From the NCBI RefSeq assembly GCF_000442255.1, contig NZ_KE557275.1:184047-248046 (forward strand): 64,000 nt of DNA, in the 5' to 3' direction. The DNA comes from Salipiger mucosus DSM 16094 (lineage in GTDB: Bacteria; Pseudomonadota; Alphaproteobacteria; Rhodobacterales; Rhodobacteraceae). Shown piece after piece: positions 57,535-64,000 of the stretch; the stretch's first letter is position 1, and every line of letters begins with the position of its first letter. A program made the position numbers and the translations under genes. The notes below the pieces were generated by a model. The model made no database searches, was not told the origin of the DNA, and worked only from the letters and a program-made list of their open reading frames with translations.

Positions 57535-59504
57535 TTACAACTTGAGGTCCAGCCCATCGCTGGGCACCCCGGGCATGCCGGACAGCTCCGCAATTCCGGC
57601 GCCATGCTCATCCTCGCAGTCTTCGCGCCGCGCGACGCTGGCTGCCTCCAAGTCCCGATCGCCATGATCGCCCATTTGCTGCTGGTCACTTCCGAAGGAG
57701 AAACTCGCCGTGTCATACCCCATTTCCGAAAGGTACGCGGACAACTGCTCGGCGTGACGGCGAAGGAGATCAAGCGTCTCGGGCCTGTCCGCGGCAATGT
57801 GGAGCACAAGACCCGAATCACCGTGCGACATGCGGAATCGCACGCGGCCCAGTTCCTCGGGGTCCAACCGCAGTTCGACCTGGCCGTCACGCAGGCGGTC
57901 AAGCGCATCGTTCACCTGACGCAAGACGGCGGTATGTCCATCGACCCGCATGCCGGAAGCCTGCTGTGGTCCGATCGTCGCTGTCCGAACGCCATCGGAC
58001 AAGCCCGCGGCTGGAGCATCGTGCGGCATCGTATCCGACTCCGTGTCGGCCCAAAAATGGCTCGCGGCGGAAGCGACGACCACCAGCGGCTCAGAGAATC
58101 CCGCGTGCGAACCCGTTGCGACCATGACCCCGCCAGGCTCCGGCGGCGCGCTGATCGAGCGGCTTGCCCCGGCCATAGGTTCTATCCTCGGACCAGGGTC
58201 GCGCGAGGACTCCCGGGCTTCCTTGAGGGTCTCTCTGTCGCGCAACTCCAAGGGTGTCTTACGTCGACCGCTTCGAAACACCTCGCTCGCCACATTCCCT
58301 GTCGAAGCAAATTGTCCATCGGCCGCCGCTCGCGTCATCTTTCGCGCAGGCACTCCATCCATTTCGGCGAGACCTGCCCTGCGTGCCCTCGGGTCCTTTC
58401 CGACGTCTCCCAGCACGAGGGAAGGTTCCCGCGAATCGCCTGGTGGTCGCTGTTGTGGCAGTGAAGGATCCGACTCCGCGCGGGATGGCCCCCGCCGGAA
58501 GGCGACGAAGTTTTTGGTTCGCCCGCATTCATCGCGAGTGCGCAGAGGCTTTCCCTCGGCTCCCCCGCGCGCTGGCAATTTAGCCAAATCCACGACCTCG
58601 CTTTGCCGGAAGGCATCCGGCCCAGCCAAGGCTCTGTCCGCTTCGACGGCCCGAACCGCTTCGGTGCGCTTTGGGGCGAATTGTGTAGCCTTTTGCTCCG
58701 TTAAGCGCGAGTGTTGCTGCGAGGTCGTCCGCGAACCACCCGCTCCCTGCCGCATGGCGCCCGCCAATTTTCCGTGGAACTGCCCTTTGAAACGCATCGC
58801 CGCAAAAGACGCGGCCGGCGCCCGACCCGGATTGTGAATGGCGACGGAGGACGAGCCCTCTTTCACCGCCTGGGCCCATTTATCGTCTTCGGTTGCCCAT
58901 TTCGGCTGCTCCGGTGCGCCGCGAAATGCCGCACGATCGCGGCGCTTCATGAGTAGGTCTCCGGGTTTGGGCGATACGGTCTCGGTTCCTTGGCTCGAGA
59001 CCGGTGACCCTAGAGGCCTGCTGCCGTCCACGTTTCCAATCCTCTTGGAAGACACGTTGACGACGCCCCCCTCGGACCACTTCATCCACTTGTCCTGCGC
59101 GACCGGGACATCTGACGGACCGGAGGAAACCGCCCGCTGCCGTGTTTGCCACGCCAGTCGTTCGCCCCGCCCGGAGCCCCCCTGAGAGGCGACGTCCGAC
59201 GTGTCGCTCCGGCCTGATCCCAAGGGATCTGGATCTCCCATCCCGGCCCTAGTGAAGTTCGCTCGAACTTTGCTCCGATCCGATCCCAGGAAATCAACTT
59301 CATTGCCAAGCGCCTGGCCATGAGGCTGTGAATCTAGTCTCCGCATACGCGAACGCGAATCTCCTGCGTTTCCGACATGCCCGCCATTCACACGAAAGCC
59401 ATTCCGGGCCCGGGCGATTTCAGCCGCCGACCGTACCACGATGTCTTCATATCCTTGAGGAAGGTCTGAACTACGGCTTCGGCTTCGCCGACATCCGGCC
59501 ATCC
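57535..59504 (-). pseudogene. fliK: Flagellar hook-length control protein FliK, C-terminal portion
   Basis: About 656 codons of the 3' part of fliK, cut from its start by the IS at 59505-60030. The conserved FliK C-terminal domain is near the end: GQVELRLDPEELGRVRFRM, LHIAADRPETLDLLRRH and LSAYLSEMGYDTASFSF. The middle is low-complexity, polar and charged, normal for FliK. An ATG at 59502 exists but has no good ribosome site, so translation from it is doubtful. Confidence 0.8.
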
Positions 59505-60030
59505 GGGCTGTGAAATCGGTGCGTGAGCCCGAGGCGCATTTGATTTCGCCGGATTTGGCATTGTTGAGGCCCCGAAACGGGGTCCTCGGACAGAGTCCGG
59601 CTCATGGCATCAGCTTTCTTCGTACGAGGAACAGGTTGCCGAGGGCGAACAGCGTGAAGAGTTGCGCGCGGTTCTTCGCGAGGCCACGGTAGCGGGTCTT
59701 CAGATACCCGAATTGGCGCTTGAGCACGCGGAATGGATGCTCCACCCGCGCCCGCACCATCGCGATAATCCGATTGATGTGCTCGTCGATGGGGTCCAGC
59801 GCAGCGCCCTTCGGCCCGACCTTCGGATAATGAGGCTCGATCAGCGCCAGCAGACGCATCCAAGGCACCACCGCGTCCATCTCCGCGAGAAACTTCTCAC
59901 GCCGGGTCTGCTTCTTCTTCATCGCGTGGCGGAGACCGGGAAACGCAGGTTGCTTGGGCATCGGTGGGCATCCTTCTTCGTCTCGCCCAGTCTACCTCAA
60001 CCCGGCCAAGGCGCGAGGTTTTTCAGACTC
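59505..60030 (-). mobile_element. Internally deleted IS5-type element inserted in fliK
   Basis: About 526 bp. The outer ends are GAGTCTGAAAAACC (60030 downward) and GGGCTGTGAAATCGG (59505 upward), imperfect inverted repeats sharing TGAAA. The flanks both show GGA on the minus strand (60033-60031 and 59504-59502), a possible 3-bp target duplication. Inside is a single 119-codon frame joining both ends of an IS5-type transposase. Confidence 0.7.
59602..59961 (-). pseudogene. IS5-family transposase with large internal deletion
   Basis: 119 residues. The first half matches an IS5 N-terminus ([31 protein letters not shown]). After [10 protein letters not shown] it jumps to the C-terminus ([39 protein letters not shown]). 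Full proteins are about 310-340 residues, so about 200 residues including most of the DDE core are missing. The join is in frame. It cannot transpose by itself. Confidence 0.8.
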
Positions 60031-62049
60031 TCCTTGAGAATCTTGAGCATCGATCACACCAGCCTGCTTTTGAACCGGATTGATGCTTTCCCCAACAGCG
60101 AACTGAAAGAACCTGCGCGGGACGCTTGCGTGCGCTCCGCCAACGCCAGGCTCTTGCCTTACGTTCTCCTTCATACCGGACTCAACCGTGGCCAGCATGC
60201 GTTGCGGCAGGTGATCGCCGCGCGATTTCCCTCCGGTATGCTGCGAGCCGGATTGCGTACCTTCAATGCGCGCCGAACCCAGCTCCAGGTTCGGAATACT
60301 TCGATCTCGGGGAACAGGTTCCTTCATCCTTTGATCCAGCGCCACCTCGGGACGGACGAATCCGGAATGATCTGGATACCGAGACGAGCGAAGGGAAACG
60401 TCTGGCGCGACACGGGGATCCATGGTGCGTTTCGGATAACGGTCTGACGGCAGCACTGATTTCCTTCTAGCCGAGATTCTGACTGAAATATCTCTGGACG
60501 TCTTCTCGTCAACATCACTACTCCAGTAGGATGGAAAGGACCTTGAGTGATGCGGCTGTCTGCCATCAAGCCATTTACCGGAGGCCTCGATATCTTCAGA
60601 ATTTTCCATCGAGCCGGCCGTTCGCGCGGTCAAATCCGCTGGCACTTTTATTTCCGTTTTTTTCATTCCAATTCGGAAATCTTGGTCAAGTTCCGGCAGC
60701 GCGGTTACTGTTTTGACTGGAGCACGAACTTTCCTATTCATGTCACCTGGCACCTCCCTAGAGTCCCCCATAGGCTGGAATTTCCAGGCAGGATTGATTC
60801 TTCTGTCGTCCGCGTCTTGTTTCCAGCGCGCGGAAAAGGCGGTCGCAGTTTCAGCGTTCGGAATTGACTTTACGGGCGCCATATCGGCGTCAGGCCCATC
60901 GATTCGCGACCTCACACGACCTCCGTCCTCCGCAAGGGAAAGATCACGCCCCGTAATGGGGTCCTGCGCTTCTTGCAGTGACGGGCGAGACCGAAACTGT
61001 GCTGACTCAGGCTTTCGCTCTACCAACGAAGCAGAGTCCGTTTTTCCACCTTGGGCCGCGGAATTTCTGTCTTCACTACTAATTTTGTCCGCCCACGCGC
61101 CATCCTCAGAAATCGCAAGAGCGGTCTCTGGCGCTTGAAACGATCTGGAATGGCGCGACTCGGAAGGCATCGAAGTGCCACCTTCGAACAAGGAGCGGTC
61201 TGGCGGCGATATGGCAAGAAAACCATTTCCCGCTACCTTCCCCAATGCGGCGCTCCGCCCTTCATTTCGGATGCCATGAACCTCCTTTGCCTCTTCAGGC
61301 AGCTCACTTTCCCGCAGTCCGTATGCATGGACCTCAACCGAGCGGATAATATCAACGGGAGGTTTCGACAGATCCCCTGGATGGGTGCCCAATTGGAAAG
61401 CGCGGCCAGTTCTCTCCGGCGCAAGCTGGTTCGCAGCGGCGACGTTTCCAAAATCCGAAGGCGGGTTCAAATCTCGTTTTGGCTGCGCATCCGGCGGGAA
61501 TTGAACAGAAATACCCGCCGCCTCATCGGATCGGGTCGCCCTTTCTGTCGCGTTCGGCAATGCAATTGAACCCGCTTCCAGGTCCGAAAACGATCCTTTC
61601 GCATACCCCTCGGAACCTTCCGGTCCAACAGGCATGCCGTGAGCGCCAGCACGCCTCAACGTGCGCCCCGCAACAGCATCTGGTCGTGCAGCAGGCTCTT
61701 TGGCCAAGGCTTCCGCCTCGTCTTCCCCTGCCAGGCTTTTCACATCGCTCGCGCCGAACTCGGAAGTCTCTGACGAGTTGCGCGAATCTCGACCAACCGG
61801 CGGCTGCTTGTCCGCGACGGCCGCCTCCGGCAGGTCGCGCTCCGCAAGCTCGGCCTCAGCATCATCCGCCTTAGGATCTTCTTCGGTCGGTTCTCCCTCG
61901 GACAAGGAAAAGACCGCATCTTCACCTTGCCTGCGACCTTCATTGTAGGCGCTGGCAAAATCTCGCGTCGTGACGTTCTTTTCCTGCCCGTCGCGCAACG
62001 CCGAATTCGACGTCAGAAACCCGGCCGGACCGCCCAATTTGCTCAGCAT
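60031..62049 (-). pseudogene. fliK: FliK N-terminal portion, disrupted by the IS
   Basis: 673 native codons from ATG 62049 (MLSKLGGPAGFLTSNSALRD), with AGGAGAGATC upstream. The frame then reads 13 codons into the IS and stops at 59992. The sequence is low-complexity, rich in E, D, S and R, with no fold motif, as expected for a FliK secretion and ruler region. Together with the distal part, the ancestral protein would have had about 1,330 codons, far longer than typical FliK. Assignment rests on position and continuity with the FliK domain beyond the IS. Confidence 0.7.
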
Positions 62050-62159
62050 GATCTCTCCTGGAATTCTTCCACGGAAACGACCCTATCGCGCAGATCCTTA
62101 CCGCTTCTTTACTCCGCACGCCTTAACTGAGGCCAGTTGAATTGAATTGGAGCGACAGC

Positions 62160-62420
62160 ATGGAGATTTCTAGTGTGTCACGGGGTGTCGGGCCGGATCC
62201 CCTGCGCCAGGCGGCCACACGGCTCGAGACCGGATTTCTATCCGAGATGCTCAAGGCCGCCGGCCTCGGAGAGACTCCCGGCGCATTCGGCGGCGGCGCC
62301 GGGGAGGAGCAGTTCGCATCTCTTCTGCGACACGAACATGCCAAGGCGCTTGCCGCACAGGGGGGGATCGGCCTCGCCGAATCGATCTACAACACCTTGA
62401 AGGAACAGAATGATGTCTGA
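62160..62420 (+). CDS. FlgJ-like rod-binding protein
   Basis: 86 residues with the rod-binding domain only (no peptidoglycan hydrolase part): PLRQAATRLETGFLSEMLKA, then EEQFASLLRHEHAKALAAQG and GIGLAESIYNTL. Such short forms are usual in Alphaproteobacteria (also called CheL-like). ATG 62160 with GGAG upstream is preferred to TTG 62142. Divergent from fliK, overlapping the next gene by 11 bases. Confidence 0.8.
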   Translation: MEISSVSRGVGPDPLRQAATRLETGFLSEMLKAAGLGETPGAFGGGAGEEQFASLLRHEHAKALAAQGGIGLAESIYNTLKEQNDV

Positions 62421-62766
62421 TGAACGCGAACCCGTCGATGACCTGCTTCAATTGCTCGAACGTGAGCGATGCATCCTGCTCGAAGGGGCGCTTCAGGAGA
62501 TCGAGCCCCTAGTCGAGGAAAAGACTCTCCTGATGGAAGAGCTGGCCCAGAGGGAGACGGTTGACGCGGAAGAACTCGGATCCCTCCAAGCGAAACTACA
62601 GCGCAACCAGGAACTCTATGACAGTGCCCTCGCGGGGGTCCGCGCTGTCGCCAAGCGACTGGACATGATGCGAACGGCAGGCAAATCGATGAACATTTAT
62701 ACCGCCAATGGAGAACGCGAAATCATCGAGGGTCATGCGCAGGCCAGTATGGAGAAGCGGGCCTGA
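62410..62766 (+). CDS. FlgN-like flagellar export chaperone
   Basis: 118 residues, mostly helical with a long coiled-coil pattern (VDDLLQLLERERCILLEGAL, IEPLVEEKTLLMEELAQRE). Size, position after flgJ and ahead of flagellin, and helix pattern fit FlgN, the chaperone for hook-filament junction proteins. Sequence identity in this family is low, so the name is tentative. ATG 62410 or 62413 may start it. Confidence 0.65.
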   Translation: MMSDEREPVDDLLQLLERERCILLEGALQEIEPLVEEKTLLMEELAQRETVDAEELGSLQAKLQRNQELYDSALAGVRAVAKRLDMMRTAGKSMNIYTANGEREIIEGHAQASMEKRA

Positions 62767-62968
62767 CAGCATCGACTCAAATGCAATCGATCCCGCTCTC
62801 TGCGCTTAGCGTTCCATTAGGACTCTGACGCGATGTTGAGCCCGCATCCAGTCGGATGGCGCAGCGGGCGGGGCGTCCGGACTGCATTCGTCAGAAAGAC
62901 GTTCTCACAGGCCGGTCAAGGCCGCCAACTTCCGGCGCGAAGCGCCCAGCTGTAAGGACGAATATACG

Positions 62969-64000
62969 ATGTCAAGCATCCTGACGAACAATGGCGCCAT
63001 GGTGGCGCTGCAAACTCTCAAGTCGATCAACTCCGGTCTCGCCACCACTCAGAAGGAGATTTCCACCGGTAAGTCCGTGGCAAGCGCCAAGGACAATGCC
63101 GCGGTCTGGGCAATCTCGAAGGTGATGGAAGCCGACGTGAAGGGCTTCAAGGGCATCTCCGACAGCCTGAACCTCGGACAATCGACCGTCGCGGTGGCGC
63201 GCCAGGCGTCGGAAACCGTCACGGACCTGCTCACCGAAGTGAAGGGTAAGGTCGTCGCCGCGCAGGAAGAAAACGTCGACCGCGCGAAGATCCAGACGGA
63301 CATCGACGCTCTGCGCAACCAGATTTCGGCCGTCGTCGGTGCGGCCCAGTTCAATGGCCTCAACCTTCTCTCGAACGACGACACAACCGCGGGATCGGGC
63401 AGCATCGACATCCTGTCGTCCCTTGATCGCTCGGCCAGTGGAGTCGGAGCCTCTGACATTACCGTCGGCAAGCAGGACCTTGGCGCAGGCGCCGCAACCG
63501 CAGGTGCGATGACGACTAACATCGGAGACGGCGGCGCCGTGGCCGATGGCGCAACCGCTGCGGCCCTCACCGTGACCGGCACGCCCGAGGCCGGCATGTC
63601 GTATCAACTTGCGTCTGGCGGTGGCATGGGGCTGTCGGCAGACGTGACCTACGTCGCGCGCGAAGGAGATACACTGCAAGACGTGACCGACCAGCTCGTG
63701 GCGCGCCTCAACTTCCAGGCGGATTCGGATGGAATCGACGTCGATTTCGCCGAGAATGCGACCACCGCCGGCCAAATCGACTTCACGAACAACACAGGCG
63801 CCTCCATCACCGTGGCCGCTGGTGACGCGACCCAGTCCGCCGATAACACGGAGAACAATGGCACCATCGGCGGTGGCCTCGAACTTCTGGCCAGCTTCGA
63901 CGTAACCACGGATGCAGGAACTGAGGCGGCGTTGGGCGCGGTCGAAGGGCTGATTCAGACCGCGATCGACTCCGCCTCCGCCTTCGGTTCGGCCCAGGGG
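62969..64000 (+). CDS. fliC: Flagellin (5' part, runs off the window)
   Basis: 344 codons are visible with no stop. The N-terminal D0/D1 region is intact: MSSILTNNGAMVALQTLKSI, KEISTGKSVASAKDNAAVWA and ISAVVGAAQFNGLNLLSND. From about residue 150 a Gly/Ala/Thr-rich variable region begins (ITVGKQDLGAGAATAG), longer than in small alphaproteobacterial flagellins; the D1/D0 C-terminal half has only begun at the edge (EGLIQTAIDSASAFGSAQG). Start ATG 62969 has AAGGACG upstream. The 202-base gap before it should carry its promoter; no clear sigma-28 or sigma-54 site was recognised. Confidence 0.92.
   Translation, partial: MSSILTNNGAMVALQTLKSINSGLATTQKEISTGKSVASAKDNAAVWAISKVMEADVKGFKGISDSLNLGQSTVAVARQASETVTDLLTEVKGKVVAAQEENVDRAKIQTDIDALRNQISAVVGAAQFNGLNLLSNDDTTAGSGSIDILSSLDRSASGVGASDITVGKQDLGAGAATAGAMTTNIGDGGAVADGATAAALTVTGTPEAGMSYQLASGGGMGLSADVTYVAREGDTLQDVTDQLVARLNFQADSDGIDVDFAENATTAGQIDFTNNTGASITVAAGDATQSADNTENNGTIGGGLELLASFDVTTDAGTEAALGAVEGLIQTAIDSASAFGSAQG

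Overview
The window is a high-GC chromosomal segment that looks like a marine alphaproteobacterium of the Rhodobacterales (Roseobacter group). The grounds are the dnaA-dnaN-recF-gyrB block beside rpsT, the mutM/ubiE-ubiB neighbourhood, a FeS-type photolyase, NasS/NasT nitrate control with a leader attenuator, TRAP transporters and the flagellar gene types present. This assignment is inference from gene content; no rRNA gene is present to confirm it.

Layout. 1-2.0 kb: glycosyltransferase start (cut by the edge) and nadE. 2.2-5.5 kb: an exported MORN-repeat protein, a membrane one-component regulator (PhnD-like periplasmic sensor, one TM helix, LuxR-type HTH) and a periplasmic DsrE-like protein. 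5.6-7.8 kb: FeS photolyase and an SDR, translationally coupled. 7.9-20.6 kb (minus strand): a complete nitrate assimilation locus transcribed nasT-nasS, then a leader with a two-hairpin antiterminator and a terminator, then nrtA-nrtB-nrtCD-GAF protein-nirB-nirD-nasA. It covers uptake, reduction to nitrite and ammonium, and control. 20.8-30.4 kb: sugar-acid catabolism: an HpaI-type aldolase, then gntR-dctPQM-idnD-like-Ldh on the minus strand, divergent from uxuA-uxuB. 30.6-33.8 kb: a coupled four-gene set (PlcP-like metallophosphoesterase, GT21 glycosyltransferase, DedA protein, GT2 glycosyltransferase) resembling the phospholipid-to-glycolipid remodelling pathway. 33.9-36.1 kb: monomeric isocitrate dehydrogenase, split by a one-base frameshift.

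36.1-44.3 kb is an accessory, decaying segment. It holds a medium-chain dehydrogenase fragment joined to the left end of an insertion sequence, a DUF6644/DUF6152-like pair, a Gfo/Idh/MocA oxidoreductase divergent from an AraC regulator, a TetR regulator with two TGAC-N5-GTCA operators facing a tannase/feruloyl esterase gene killed by one stop codon, and a carboxylesterase fragment cut by an IS3-family remnant. From 44.35 kb the core resumes: gyrB, recF, dnaN, dnaA, rpsT, enoyl-CoA hydratase, mutM, ubiE, ubiB and a sugar-nucleotide epimerase. 56.8-64.0 kb is flagellar: flgD, an unusually long fliK interrupted by a 0.53-kb internally deleted IS5-type element, a FlgJ-like rod protein, a FlgN-like protein and a flagellin that runs off the right edge.

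The points most worth a second look are the PhnD-LuxR membrane regulator beside the DsrE-like gene, the CGTACG palindrome cluster, the NasT leader, the lipid-remodelling cluster with its extra DedA and GT2 genes, and the fliK insertion.
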